DNA from: SIG565 sp045646145
GTDB taxonomy: Bacteria; Bacillota; Clostridia; Oscillospirales; Acutalibacteraceae
Direction of reading: 5' to 3'
NCBI GenBank assembly: GCA_045646145.1
Contig: JAZRKE010000032.1
Coordinates: 1-64,000, forward strand
DNA: 64,000 nt
Below are positions 8,876 to 18,096 of the stretch, piece by piece; the stretch's first letter is position 1; each line of letters begins with the position of its first letter. Below the pieces are notes generated by a model that did no database searches, was not told the origin of the DNA, and worked only from the letters and a program-made list of their open reading frames with translations. The position numbers and the translations under genes are program-made.

Positions 8876-9881
8876 TTTTTACACCGCCTGAGAGAATATA
8901 GTTTTCGAGTATATCGCAAACCGTTTCTATGTCTGAAAGATTTAAAACCTCACAGTCGGTGTGCATATTGCGAAGCGGAATGGAGATAAGACCTGTTTTA
9001 ACTCCGCTTTTACTTACCGATATAACATCAGCGTTAGTAGAGGTTTTTCCACCCATAACCTCGGTTTGATATTTAATGTTATTACCTTCGGCAATATTTA
9101 TTAACCTGTCCGAAATTGTGCGGTTAAGTACGGGTGATATGCCAATCATAGCGCCGCTGCCCAGATTTCCGCTTTCATATTGGGATATATCGGGACCGTT
9201 GCCAAAGGATACATCAATAGCCACCGCTTCATCGGGGGAAACCGAGAAAGCAGAGGTTGTAGCACCCCTGAGCCCCAATTCCTCAGCATCGCTGAGTAAA
9301 AATTTAACCGTTATGGGTAATTTTTTTGTAGAAAGTCTGCGGGCGAGCTCTAAAAGCACACAAACACCCGCTCTGTCATCAAAGGCTTTTCCCGTAACAC
9401 AACCGCCCGAGAGTGTAGCCGCACAGGTGTTATAGGTTACAAAATCGCCAATACTTACTATTTCCTTGGCTTTACTGCCGAGCAAGGTATCAATTTTATA
9501 ATCGGTAATATTATCGGGCAATTCATCACCCCTTGATAAATGGGGAGGAATACTCGAAAACACACCTATTATTTTTTCCTTGCCGTGAATGGTAACGGTT
9601 TTCGAGGGTAAATGCCTAAGGTCAATGCCGCCGCACTTTTGCACCGTCAAAAATCCGTTATCCGATATATGCGTTACAATAAAGCCGACCTCGTCAATAT
9701 GGGCGTCAAGCAGTAGGGTATAGTCGCCGTCACCCTTAATTTCACCGAGAACATTAAGTCCATTTAGACGGCTTACCTTACAGTATTCACCTAAAATTTC
9801 AGCGGCTTTATCGGCGGCGTCGGTAACTGTGCCAATAGCCGATAAATTACTTAAAGCAAAAAGAGTATTTTTAATGTTCAT
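8868..9881 (-). CDS. M42 family metallo-aminopeptidase (copy 1)
   Basis: A 337-residue M42 peptidase, a distant paralogue of the next gene. Metal and catalytic motifs are LLDAHIDEVGF, AFDDRAGVCVL, SDAEELGLRGA, AIDVSFG and RNMHTDCEV. All expected ligands are present, so it should be active. It starts at the murD stop. The tandem arrangement after a cell-wall ligase suggests amino-acid or peptide recycling, but that is inference. Confidence 0.9.
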   Translation of the reverse strand: MNIKNTLFALSNLSAIGTVTDAADKAAEILGEYCKVSRLNGLNVLGEIKGDGDYTLLLDAHIDEVGFIVTHISDNGFLTVQKCGGIDLRHLPSKTVTIHGKEKIIGVFSSIPPHLSRGDELPDNITDYKIDTLLGSKAKEIVSIGDFVTYNTCAATLSGGCVTGKAFDDRAGVCVLLELARRLSTKKLPITVKFLLSDAEELGLRGATTSAFSVSPDEAVAIDVSFGNGPDISQYESGNLGSGAMIGISPVLNRTISDRLINIAEGNNIKYQTEVMGGKTSTNADVISVSKSGVKTGLISIPLRNMHTDCEVLNLSDIETVCDILENYILSGGVKND

Positions 9882-11260
9882 TACAGTTTGTTAACCAATT
9901 CCTTAAAGTATTTTCCTCTTGCGGCAAAGTTCGGGAAAGCGTCGAATGAAGCACAGGCAGGGCTTAGGGTTACAATATCACCCTGTACTGCCATTTCACT
10001 CGCAATTTTTATAGCATTATCTAAATTTTCAGCGTGAATAATTTGCGGAGCACCCTTATATTCGGGAGTGTTTACAATAGCTTGTTCAATTTTTTCGGCC
10101 GTCGGACCCGTTAAAATAAGGGTCTTAACCTTGTCGATTACATAAGGTGCCATAGGATCGAAGGGGATTTTCTTATCGTATCCGCCTGCAATCAGAATAA
10201 CTTTCTGTGGGAAAGCCTTTAGTCCTGCGATAGTTCTTGTCGGACTTGAGGCAATAGAATCGTTATAGTATTTAACGCCGTTTATTTCTCTTACAAACTC
10301 AATTCGATGTTCAACACCCATAAATTCGTGGGCTACCGCGCGTATACTGTCTGCCCCTACATAGCCCCAGACAGCCGATATAGCGGCAAGATAATTTTCA
10401 ACATTGTGGTCGCCAAGCACTGCAATATCATCGCGGTGCATAATGGGAGCCTTAATTCCTCGGTAAGAAATGCAGATATTTCCGTTTTCATCAAGCCAGG
10501 TGCCGTTTTTTACCGACCTTTCCATACTAAAACCGATAAACTGACCTCGAACAAAGTTTTTAAAGCCCATAGTAATCTCGTTATCGTAGTTTAAAACGGT
10601 GCGAGAGAAGGCGCTCTGGTGAAGCACTATGTTTTTCTTAGCCTCTACATATTCATCCATATCTTTATGGATATCAAGATGATTGGGGGCAAGGTTTGTA
10701 ACGACCGCAACATCAGGACTCTTTCGCATTGATATAAGCTGGAAAGAGGATAACTCAACAACCACCATATCGGTAGGTTTTATATTTTCAATTTCGGGAA
10801 GCAAAGGATTTCCTATGTTCCCGCCAACATGAACGGTGTAGCCCTCCTTTTCGAGCATACGTGCGATAAGTGTTGTGGTGGTAGTCTTTCCGTCAGAGCC
10901 TGTAACAGCAAAAATCTTGGCAGGGCAGAGGTCGAAAAAGACCTCCATTTCACTTGTAACCGCAATTCCTCTGCGTCGCGCCTCTTTAAGCTCGGGCAGA
11001 TTAAAACTCATTCCTGGGGTGCGGAAAATAACATCAACCTCAAGGTTATCAAGGTAACTTTCCCCAAGCCTTAACACAGCACCTGCATTTTCAAGATCGG
11101 CACAAACAGGACCTATCTGCTCCCTTGTTCTGCGATCACACACATAAACCTTGGCTCCCTGCTTTAAAAATGTATAAATGAGAGGAGTGTTGCTGACACC
11201 CACACCACACATTGCAATTTTCTTGTTAGAAATTTCATCCCAAAACTGTTTAAAATCCAA
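9881..11260 (-). CDS. murD: UDP-N-acetylmuramoyl-L-alanine--D-glutamate ligase
   Basis: A 459-residue Mur ligase that adds D-glutamate to UDP-MurNAc-L-Ala in the cytoplasmic stage of peptidoglycan synthesis. The N-terminal Rossmann domain (CGVGVSNTPL, YVCDRR) binds UDP-MurNAc. The ATP P-loop is VTGSDGKTTTT (about residue 115). The central domain has ELSSFQL and NLAPNHLDIH, and the C-terminal domain has GGYDKKIPFD. Start is TTG with GGGAGG 8 bases upstream. It heads a six-gene leftward operon. It stands apart from any dcw cluster, as often seen in Clostridia. Confidence 0.95.
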   Translation of the reverse strand: MDFKQFWDEISNKKIAMCGVGVSNTPLIYTFLKQGAKVYVCDRRTREQIGPVCADLENAGAVLRLGESYLDNLEVDVIFRTPGMSFNLPELKEARRRGIAVTSEMEVFFDLCPAKIFAVTGSDGKTTTTTLIARMLEKEGYTVHVGGNIGNPLLPEIENIKPTDMVVVELSSFQLISMRKSPDVAVVTNLAPNHLDIHKDMDEYVEAKKNIVLHQSAFSRTVLNYDNEITMGFKNFVRGQFIGFSMERSVKNGTWLDENGNICISYRGIKAPIMHRDDIAVLGDHNVENYLAAISAVWGYVGADSIRAVAHEFMGVEHRIEFVREINGVKYYNDSIASSPTRTIAGLKAFPQKVILIAGGYDKKIPFDPMAPYVIDKVKTLILTGPTAEKIEQAIVNTPEYKGAPQIIHAENLDNAIKIASEMAVQGDIVTLSPACASFDAFPNFAARGKYFKELVNKL

Positions 11261-11294
11261 AATAATACCTCCCAGTAAATACTATTTCCATTAT

Positions 11295-11323
11295 ATTATA
11301 CTTATTATCTAATTAAATATCAA
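11295..11323 (-). promoter_or_regulatory. Promoter of the murD operon
   Basis: On the minus strand TTGATA (11323-11318), 17-base spacer, TATAAT (11300-11295), ahead of murD and its GGGAGG site. Confidence 0.8.
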
Positions 11324-11353
11324 CTCCAAAACGCTAAAATAATCAAATCTTTG

Positions 11354-11382
11354 TTGATTTTTCTGTGTGTTTAGTATATAAT
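11354..11382 (+). promoter_or_regulatory. Promoter of the NSS transporter gene
   Basis: TTGATT at 11354, 17-base spacer, TATAAT at 11377-11382, 31 bases before the start codon. It is divergent from the murD promoter. Confidence 0.75.
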
Positions 11383-11413
11383 AACATTTAAAATAACGTA
11401 TTGAGGAGTTTTT

Positions 11414-12769
11414 ATGGAAAAGAACAGAAGTAGTTTTACAGGTAAACTCGGCTTCGTACTTGCAGCCGCAGGTTCGGCTGTGGGGCTAGGAAATATTTGG
11501 CGTTTCCCTTATCTTGCAGCCCAGTACGGCGGTGGTATGTTTCTGCTTGTTTATGTAGTTTTGGCGCTTACCTTCGGCTTTGCGCTCATGGTTGCCGAAA
11601 TTGCCATCGGCAGAAAAACGGGACTTAGTGCTATCGGTGCTTATAAGGCGCTCGACAAACGGTTTTCTTTTATCGGTTATTTAGGCGCCATTGTTCCTAT
11701 GATTATTCTTCCTTATTATTCAGTAATAGGCGGTTGGGTAATTAAATATTTAGCAGTTTATGTTACGGGTCAGGGTTCTCAGGCGGTGGTTGATGATTAT
11801 TTCAAAAACTTTACCGGTTCTCTCGGTGAGCCACTCGTTTGGTTTGCCATTTTTGTAGGACTTACATTCTTAGTAGTGCTTTTCGGTGTTGAAAAGGGCA
11901 TTGAAAATGTTAGTAAATTTATGATGCCTGTTCTCGTTGTTTTAGCGGTGGGAATAGCCATTTACACTATGTTTATCCCCGGCGCTATGGAGGGTGTAAA
12001 ATACTATTTAACACCTAATTTCTCACATTTTTCCATTAAAACCGTTATAGCGGCAATGGGTCAGCTTTTCTATTCAATGTCGCTCGCTATGGGTATCATG
12101 ATAACCTACGGCTCATATATGAAAAAGGATGTAAATATTGAATCCTCTGTTCATCAGATTGAAATTTTCGATACGGGTGTAGCCTTCTTTGCAGGTCTTA
12201 TGATTATCCCTGCTGTATTTGCCTTCTCAGGCGGCGATCAGGCGGCTCTTAATACAGGTCCCGGACTTATGTTCGTAACGCTTCCAAAGGTATTCGCAAG
12301 TATGCCTGGAGGTACCGTTGTAGGTGCACTTTTCTTCCTTTTAGTACTCTTTGCGGCGCTTACATCTTCAATTTCTCTTGCCGAAACCGTAATTTCTATT
12401 TTCTGTGATAAATTCGGCTGGGACAGAAAATTCACCTGTATTGTAGTGCTTATAGGCTGTTTATTACTTGGCGTTCCGTCCTCACTCGGCAACGGCGTAT
12501 GGGCTGGCTTCAAGATTTTAGGAATGGACTTCCTAACCTTCTTCGATTTCATAAGCAACAATGTTATAATGCCGATAGTAGCGCTTCTTACCGCAGTTTT
12601 CATAGGCTATGTTTTAAAAACCAGGGTTATAGCCGAAGAGGTAGAGCTTACAGGTAAATTTAAGGGAAGAAAGCTTTTTGATATTGTTATTAAATATGTA
12701 GCTCCCGTTTGCCTACTCATAATTCTTGTAACCTCGGTTATGAGCGCATTCGGATTAATGAAGATATAA
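11414..12769 (+). CDS. Sodium-dependent transporter (NSS/SNF family)
   Basis: A 451-residue integral membrane protein with about 11 membrane segments. The signature GFVLAAAGSAVGLGNIWRFPY in TM1 carries the unwound sodium and substrate site of neurotransmitter:sodium symporters (LeuT/MhsT fold). Bacterial members typically import amino acids such as tryptophan or tyrosine with Na+. It has SD GAGGAG, its own promoter and its own terminator, so it is monocistronic. The exact substrate cannot be read from sequence. The window also holds other sodium-linked genes (AGCS symporter, V-ATPase) far to the right. Confidence 0.93.
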   Translation: MEKNRSSFTGKLGFVLAAAGSAVGLGNIWRFPYLAAQYGGGMFLLVYVVLALTFGFALMVAEIAIGRKTGLSAIGAYKALDKRFSFIGYLGAIVPMIILPYYSVIGGWVIKYLAVYVTGQGSQAVVDDYFKNFTGSLGEPLVWFAIFVGLTFLVVLFGVEKGIENVSKFMMPVLVVLAVGIAIYTMFIPGAMEGVKYYLTPNFSHFSIKTVIAAMGQLFYSMSLAMGIMITYGSYMKKDVNIESSVHQIEIFDTGVAFFAGLMIIPAVFAFSGGDQAALNTGPGLMFVTLPKVFASMPGGTVVGALFFLLVLFAALTSSISLAETVISIFCDKFGWDRKFTCIVVLIGCLLLGVPSSLGNGVWAGFKILGMDFLTFFDFISNNVIMPIVALLTAVFIGYVLKTRVIAEEVELTGKFKGRKLFDIVIKYVAPVCLLIILVTSVMSAFGLMKI

Positions 12770-12774
12770 AAAAT

Positions 12775-12804
12775 TAAAGAACAGCCGATTTCGGCTGTTC
12801 TTTA
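12775..12804 (+). terminator. Rho-independent terminator
   Basis: Stem AAAGAACAGCCGA / TCGGCTGTTCTTT immediately after the transporter, ending in T residues. Confidence 0.85.
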
Positions 12805-12823
12805 AATTAGGAAAGATATTATT

Positions 12824-13537
12824 ATGCTTAATTTTTATTCTAAAACTATAAATACATCCTCAGGTGTAAAGGGATTTATCAAAACTGCCGCCGATGCGGT
12901 AGAAATAATGGCTACCGAAAATGCCGAAAAATTCGGCTACGGAAGAAGCGTTATATTAGCGGAAGGGGGTTTTTGGATAATCTCAAAAATTCGCTTTGAT
13001 ATAAAGAATTATCTCTCTGATAATGGTCAAATCATCGCTGAAACCTGGCCGCTTCCGCCTCATAAGATTAAGGTAGAAAGGCAGTATCGCTTAAAGGACA
13101 ACGGCGGTAATGTTTTACTTAATGCCGCAAGTGAATGGTGTGTATTAAATATTGAAACACGCCGCCCTATGCGAATGGATACCGATGTTTTTTCAGGTGG
13201 ACACGAATATTTAGATGAAAAATCGGAGGCAGGGGATTTTACTCGCATCCGCCCCACATTCACCGAAAACGATTTTTGTTATGAGAGAAAAATCATTGAT
13301 AGCGATATTGATATAAACGAGCATACGAACAATAAAAAATATACCGAAATGGTGCTAAACTGTTTTACCGACGAATATTTATCCAAGCACCCCATAAAGA
13401 CCTATGAACTGCACTTTGTTAAAGAAACACGCTTAGGTGATACTATTCGTATCTTTAAAGCCTTTGACGGTGATAAGGTTTTAGTTTCGGGTATATGCGG
13501 TGAAAATACCGTCTTTAATGCTGTATTGGAGTTTTAG
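12824..13537 (+). CDS. Acyl-ACP thioesterase
   Basis: A 237-residue double hot-dog protein. The first repeat covers about residues 1-130 and the second starts near DIDINEHTNNKKYTEMV, whose N-x-H-x-x-N motif matches the catalytic region of bacterial FatA/FatB-like thioesterases (conserved DxNxHxNN). It would release fatty acids from acyl carrier protein in the cytoplasm. The following hemolysin III gene starts one base after its stop, so the two are co-transcribed. SD is weak (AGGAAAG). Confidence 0.85.
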   Translation: MLNFYSKTINTSSGVKGFIKTAADAVEIMATENAEKFGYGRSVILAEGGFWIISKIRFDIKNYLSDNGQIIAETWPLPPHKIKVERQYRLKDNGGNVLLNAASEWCVLNIETRRPMRMDTDVFSGGHEYLDEKSEAGDFTRIRPTFTENDFCYERKIIDSDIDINEHTNNKKYTEMVLNCFTDEYLSKHPIKTYELHFVKETRLGDTIRIFKAFDGDKVLVSGICGENTVFNAVLEF

Positions 13538-13538
13538 A

Positions 13539-14210
13539 ATGGCAAGAACAAAATTAATTGACAGAATTTTACCCGACTATACGTGCGGTGAAGAAATTTT
13601 TAATATGGTAACGCATATTGTCGGCGGTGGCTTCGGTATTATTTACTGTGCGCTGTGTGTGATTTTTGCAGCCCTTCATAAAAACCTTTGGGCAGTTGTC
13701 TCCTCGGCGATTTATGGTGGCAGTGTTACGGCACTTTTCACAATGTCGAGTGTCTATCACGGTGTCAGGCATATAACAGGCAAAAAGGTGCTGCAGATTA
13801 TTGATCATTGCACAATCTATCTTATGATAGCGGGTACATATACTCCCATAATGCTCTGTTCTCTGCGTCCGGTGAATCCGATTGCCGCTTGGATAGTATT
13901 GGCTTTTGTGTGGGGAATATCAGCACTTGCCATAACTCTTAATGCCATAGACCTTAAAAGCTATAAGATTTTTTCAATGATATGCTATATAGGTCTTGGC
14001 TGGTGTGTTATCTTCACAATCAAGCCGGTGTATCAGGCGCTGACTCCTATGGGTTTTTTCTGGCTTTTGCTTGGTGGTATTTTATATACAATAGGCGCAA
14101 TTCTTTTCGGAATAGGCGCAAAAATCCGATATTTCCATTCGATTTTTCATATATTCGTGGTACTTGCGAGTTTAGCGCATTTTGTATGTATATTTTTCTA
14201 TGTAATTTAA
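13539..14210 (+). CDS. Hemolysin III family membrane protein
   Basis: A 223-residue seven-TM protein of the HlyIII/PAQR family. Conserved histidines and acidic residues appear in EEIFNMVTHIVGGGFG, YHGVRHITGKK and the last segment (FHIFVVLASLAHF), forming the predicted zinc site. Family members may act on membrane lipids, and a true haemolytic role is doubtful. The ATG at 13539 has GGAG 7 bases upstream. A GTG 39 bases earlier overlaps the thioesterase and was not used. Confidence 0.88.
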   Translation: MARTKLIDRILPDYTCGEEIFNMVTHIVGGGFGIIYCALCVIFAALHKNLWAVVSSAIYGGSVTALFTMSSVYHGVRHITGKKVLQIIDHCTIYLMIAGTYTPIMLCSLRPVNPIAAWIVLAFVWGISALAITLNAIDLKSYKIFSMICYIGLGWCVIFTIKPVYQALTPMGFFWLLLGGILYTIGAILFGIGAKIRYFHSIFHIFVVLASLAHFVCIFFYVI

Positions 14211-14220
14211 GGAGTTTTTT

Positions 14221-14787
14221 ATGAGCGTAATAGAACTTTTCTTATTAGCTGTAGGTCTTTCAATGGACGCCTTTGCTGTGGCGGTTTGCAAGGGACTTGC
14301 CGTAACGAAACTTAAACCCAGTCATTCGCTTTTATGCGGAGCGTGGTTTGGTTCATTTCAGGCGTTAATGCCGCTTATAGGGTATTTCTTATTTGTAGCT
14401 ATTAAAGATTATATTGAGGGTATAGACCACTGGATAGCCTTTGTACTTCTCGCATTTTTAGGTGGTAAAATGATTAAAGAGGCGCTGTGCGGCTGTGAAG
14501 ACGATGCTAATGCCTCCTTTGGTGCTAAAACTATGCTTATTATGGCCCTTGCCACTAGCATTGATGCATTGGCAGCAGGTATCACATTGGTGCTTCCCGG
14601 TGTGAATATATGGCTTGCCGTACTCTTTATCGGAATTATTACCTTTACACTTTCGGCTATAGGTGTGAAAATAGGTAATGTATTCGGTGTTAAATATAAA
14701 AGCAAGGCAGAACTTGCGGGTGGTATTATCTTAATAGCTATCGGCGCTAAAATATTGCTCGAGCATCTCGGAATTATCAACTTTTAA
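14221..14787 (+). CDS. mntP: Manganese efflux protein MntP
   Basis: A 188-residue six-TM protein. Duplicated motifs AVGLSMDAFAVAVCKGLA (TM1) and MALATSIDALAAGITL (mid-protein) carry the paired Asp residues that bind Mn2+ in MntP/YebN (DUF204). It exports excess manganese across the cytoplasmic membrane. Start has AAGGAG. It lies 10 bases after the hemolysin III gene. No yybP-ykoY riboswitch leader is seen, unlike many mntP genes. Confidence 0.93.
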   Translation: MSVIELFLLAVGLSMDAFAVAVCKGLAVTKLKPSHSLLCGAWFGSFQALMPLIGYFLFVAIKDYIEGIDHWIAFVLLAFLGGKMIKEALCGCEDDANASFGAKTMLIMALATSIDALAAGITLVLPGVNIWLAVLFIGIITFTLSAIGVKIGNVFGVKYKSKAELAGGIILIAIGAKILLEHLGIINF

Positions 14788-14790
14788 TGC

Positions 14791-14819
14791 TTGATAAAAA
14801 AGCAGCTTTGTGTTATACT
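14791..14819 (+). promoter_or_regulatory. Promoter of serS
   Basis: TTGATA at 14791-14796, 17-base spacer, TATACT at 14814-14819, 32 bases before the chosen serS start. Confidence 0.75.
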
Positions 14820-14850
14820 TTTTCTGTTAGAAAAAATTGGGGGAATTTTA

Positions 14851-16146
14851 ATGTTAGATATTAAATTTATAAGGGAAAATCCTGAAATTGTGAAGGAAAA
14901 TATAAAGAAGAAATTTAAGGATTCTAAGCTTCCTCTCGTTGATGAGGCTATTGAGCTTGACGCTAAAAAACGCGCTGCAAATAATGAGGCTAATGAGCTT
15001 AGAGCTAATCGAAATAAACTCAGTAAGCAAATCGGCGTTTTGATGGGTCAGGGCAAAAAAGAAGAAGGAATGGCACTTAGAGATGAGGTTAACCGTCAGG
15101 CAGACCGCTTAAAAGACCTCGAGGAGCTTGAAACCGAATACGAAAAAAAGCTAAACGAGGTTATGATGAAAATCCCCAACATTGTGGACGAGTCTGTACC
15201 CGTAGGTAAGGACGATAGTGAGAATGTAGAGGTTGAATGCTTCGGGGAGAAAACTGTTCCAAATTTTGAAATTCCCTATCATACCGATATTATGGCACTG
15301 TTTTCAGGTATTGATAAAGATTCTGCAGGCAGAGTTGCGGGTGAAGGCTTCTACTATTTGATGGGGGACATAGCAAGACTCCATTCAGCTGTTCTTGCAT
15401 ATGCACGCGACTTTATGATAGATAAGGGCTTTACTTACTGCATTCCGCCCTTTATGATTCGCTCTAACGTTGTAACGGGTGTTATGAGTTTTGAAGAAAT
15501 GGATGCTATGATGTATAAAATAGAGGGCGAGGACCTTTATTTGATAGGTACAAGTGAGCATTCTATGATAGGTAAGTTTATCAATACTATTACACCCGAA
15601 GCTTCGCTTCCTCTCACCCTTACAAGCTATTCGCCCTGCTTCCGCAAGGAAAAGGGCGCACACGGTATTGAGGAGCGCGGAATTTACCGAATTCATCAGT
15701 TTGAAAAGCAGGAAATGATAGTTATTTGTAAGCCTGAAGAAAGTATGGAATGGTTCCATAAAATGTGGAGTTATTCGGTAGAACTCTTCAGAAGCATGGA
15801 TATTCCTGTAAGAACACTCGAATGCTGCACAGGCGACCTTGCAGATTTAAAGATTAAATCCTACGATGTTGAGGCTTGGAGTCCGAAACAGCAGAAATAC
15901 TTTGAGGTTTGCTCATGCTCTAACTTAGGCGATGCTCAGTCGCGCAGGCTTGGCATCAGAGTTAAAGGGGAGGACGGCAATAAATATCTTGCTCACACCC
16001 TTAATAATACCGTTGTGGCACCTCCCAGAATGCTTATTGCCTTCTTGGAAAACAACCTTACCTTTGACGGTGAGAAGTATACCATTAAAATTCCCGAAGC
16101 ACTCCGCGCTTATATGGGCGGCAAAACCGAAATTGTTTCTAAATAA
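14851..16146 (+). CDS. serS: Seryl-tRNA synthetase
   Basis: A 431-residue class II synthetase that charges tRNA-Ser. The N-terminal arm (about residues 1-110, starting MLDIKFIRENPEIVKENIKK) is a long antiparallel coiled coil for tRNA binding. Motif 2 is SPCFRKEKGAHGIEERGIYR and motif 3 is HTLNNTVVAPPRMLIAFLEN. I chose ATG 14851 because GGGGGA lies upstream and it matches family N-termini; the frame is open 20 codons earlier but that part is the promoter. Length is as usual for bacteria. No T-box is visible in the short leader. Confidence 0.95.
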   Translation: MLDIKFIRENPEIVKENIKKKFKDSKLPLVDEAIELDAKKRAANNEANELRANRNKLSKQIGVLMGQGKKEEGMALRDEVNRQADRLKDLEELETEYEKKLNEVMMKIPNIVDESVPVGKDDSENVEVECFGEKTVPNFEIPYHTDIMALFSGIDKDSAGRVAGEGFYYLMGDIARLHSAVLAYARDFMIDKGFTYCIPPFMIRSNVVTGVMSFEEMDAMMYKIEGEDLYLIGTSEHSMIGKFINTITPEASLPLTLTSYSPCFRKEKGAHGIEERGIYRIHQFEKQEMIVICKPEESMEWFHKMWSYSVELFRSMDIPVRTLECCTGDLADLKIKSYDVEAWSPKQQKYFEVCSCSNLGDAQSRRLGIRVKGEDGNKYLAHTLNNTVVAPPRMLIAFLENNLTFDGEKYTIKIPEALRAYMGGKTEIVSK

Positions 16147-16150
16147 TTTA

Positions 16151-16183
16151 AAGTCCCAAAGGCTTATGCCCTTGGGACTTTTT
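16151..16183 (+). terminator. Rho-independent terminator after serS
   Basis: Stem AAGTCCCAA / TTGGGACTT with inner GGC/GCC pairing, followed by TTTTT. Confidence 0.85.
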
Positions 16184-16200
16184 ACATATTTCTACTTTTA

Positions 16201-16229
16201 TTGACAAAGTGCGTCAAAAAAGGTATAAT
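16201..16229 (+). promoter_or_regulatory. Perfect-consensus promoter of typA
   Basis: TTGACA (16201-16206), exactly 17 bases, TATAAT (16224-16229). Both boxes match the SigA consensus fully, which suggests strong constitutive expression. Confidence 0.85.
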
Positions 16230-16266
16230 AATTAAGTTAAAATTTGATTTAAAGGTTGTTAAATAT

Positions 16267-18096
16267 ATGGCAAAAACTATCAGAGAGAATTTAAGAAATA
16301 TTGCAATCATTGCCCACGTTGATCACGGCAAGACAACCCTTGTTGATGCTATGCTAAAACAAAGTGGTACCTTTCGCACTAATGAGCAGGTCGATGAGCG
16401 CGTAATGGATTCGAACGATTTAGAGCGCGAACGCGGTATAACAATCCTTTCAAAAACCACAAGCGTTTATTACAAGGATATTAAAATTAATATTGTTGAC
16501 ACCCCCGGACACGCCGATTTTGGCGGCGAAGTTGAGCGAATTCTTATGATGGTAGACGGCGTTTTACTCTTGGTTGATGCCTTCGAGGGCTGTATGCCAC
16601 AAACCCGTTTCGTGCTTAAAAAGGCTCTCTCACTCGGTAAGAAGGCTATCGTTGTGGTTAATAAGGTAGACCGTCCATTTGCCCGTCCGCATGAGGTGGT
16701 TGATGAGGTGCTCGATTTATTTATCGAGCTTGGTGCAGATGAGGAACAGATAGAATATCCTGTTGTTTTCGCTTCCGGTAGAGATGGTTATGCCTCATTA
16801 AATCCCGATAATTTAAGCGATAGCCTTGAGCCGCTTTTTGAGGTTATCGTTAATGAGGTTTCGGCGCCTGAAGGGGACAGTGATGCACCGCTTCAGATTC
16901 TATTCTCAAATATTGAATATGATGAGTATCTTGGCAGAATAGGAGTGGGCAGAGTAGAGCGTGGAACTGTGAATGCAGGGCAGAATGTGGTGCTTTGTCA
17001 TCGCGACGGTACACACAAAACAGTAAAGATTGCGAAACTGTTTCAGATTAACGGACTAAAAAGAACGGAATGCGAAACGGCAACCGTAGGCGACCTTATT
17101 CAAGTGGCAGGTATTGGGGAAATTAACATCGGAGAAACCGCCTGCGCTACCGACTGCATTGAGCCACTTCCCTTTGTTAAAATTGATGAGCCAACGCTCT
17201 CTATGAATTTTATGGTAAATAATTCACCCTTTGCGGGTAAGGAGGGTAAGTTTGTAACCTCAAGAAATCTGCGTGATAGACTTTTCAAAGAGGTTGAAAC
17301 CAACGTAAGCCTTCGTGTAGAAGAAACCGATTCGGCAGATACCTTCAAGGTGTCGGGCAGAGGAGAACTGCATTTATCAATACTTATTGAAACTATGCGC
17401 CGTCAGGGCTATGAATTTCAGGTATCGCCCCCTGCGGTTATTTACAAAAAAGCAGAAGACGGCACACTTTTAGAGCCGATAGAACTCCTTATGATAGAAG
17501 TGCCAGAGGAATATGTAGGTGCCGTAATGGAAAGACTCGGCACCCGTAAGGCTGAAATTCAGAATATGGGTGTCAGAGAGGGCGGAATGTCTCATCTTGA
17601 ATTCTTGATTCCTGCAAGAGGGTTGCTCGGTTATCGTTCACAGTTCTTAACCGACACTAACGGTAATGGTATTATGAATCATATTTTCTCAAGCTATGAG
17701 GCATATAAGGGTGATATTGAATCACGTACCACAGGCTCTATTGTGGTCCACGAGGACGGCGAGGCTACGGGTTACGGACTTTTCAATACACAAAGCCGAG
17801 GCAGACTTTTCATAGGACCCGGCACCCCCGTATATGAGGGTATGATAGTGGGTGAAAATCCCAAAAATGAGGATATTGTTTGTAATGTCTGCAAGAAAAA
17901 GCAGATGACAAATACCCGTGCCGCAGGTAGTGATGATGCGCTAAGGCTTACTCCACACAGCGTTATGAGTTTAGAGCAGTCGCTTGAATTCATAAAGAAT
18001 GATGAGCTTGTTGAAATTACCCCTAATAATATCCGCCTTAGAAAGCGAATTCTCGGTAAAGAAGCGCGTATGAAATACGAAAGCAGGAATAAATAA
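16267..18096 (+). CDS. typA: Translational GTPase TypA/BipA
   Basis: A 609-residue ribosome-binding GTPase of the EF-G-like family. G1 is AHVDHGKTT, the switch I region has RERGITILSKTT, G3 is DTPGHADFGGEV and G4 is NKVDRP. Domain II, the EF-G-like domains and the BipA-specific C-terminal domain (RTTGSIVVHEDGEATGYGL onward) are all present at normal length. It acts in ribosome assembly and stress adaptation. The ATG at 16267 matches family N-termini; the open frame further upstream contains the promoter. The next gene overlaps its stop by one base (TAATG). Confidence 0.95.
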   Translation: MAKTIRENLRNIAIIAHVDHGKTTLVDAMLKQSGTFRTNEQVDERVMDSNDLERERGITILSKTTSVYYKDIKINIVDTPGHADFGGEVERILMMVDGVLLLVDAFEGCMPQTRFVLKKALSLGKKAIVVVNKVDRPFARPHEVVDEVLDLFIELGADEEQIEYPVVFASGRDGYASLNPDNLSDSLEPLFEVIVNEVSAPEGDSDAPLQILFSNIEYDEYLGRIGVGRVERGTVNAGQNVVLCHRDGTHKTVKIAKLFQINGLKRTECETATVGDLIQVAGIGEINIGETACATDCIEPLPFVKIDEPTLSMNFMVNNSPFAGKEGKFVTSRNLRDRLFKEVETNVSLRVEETDSADTFKVSGRGELHLSILIETMRRQGYEFQVSPPAVIYKKAEDGTLLEPIELLMIEVPEEYVGAVMERLGTRKAEIQNMGVREGGMSHLEFLIPARGLLGYRSQFLTDTNGNGIMNHIFSSYEAYKGDIESRTTGSIVVHEDGEATGYGLFNTQSRGRLFIGPGTPVYEGMIVGENPKNEDIVCNVCKKKQMTNTRAAGSDDALRLTPHSVMSLEQSLEFIKNDELVEITPNNIRLRKRILGKEARMKYESRNK

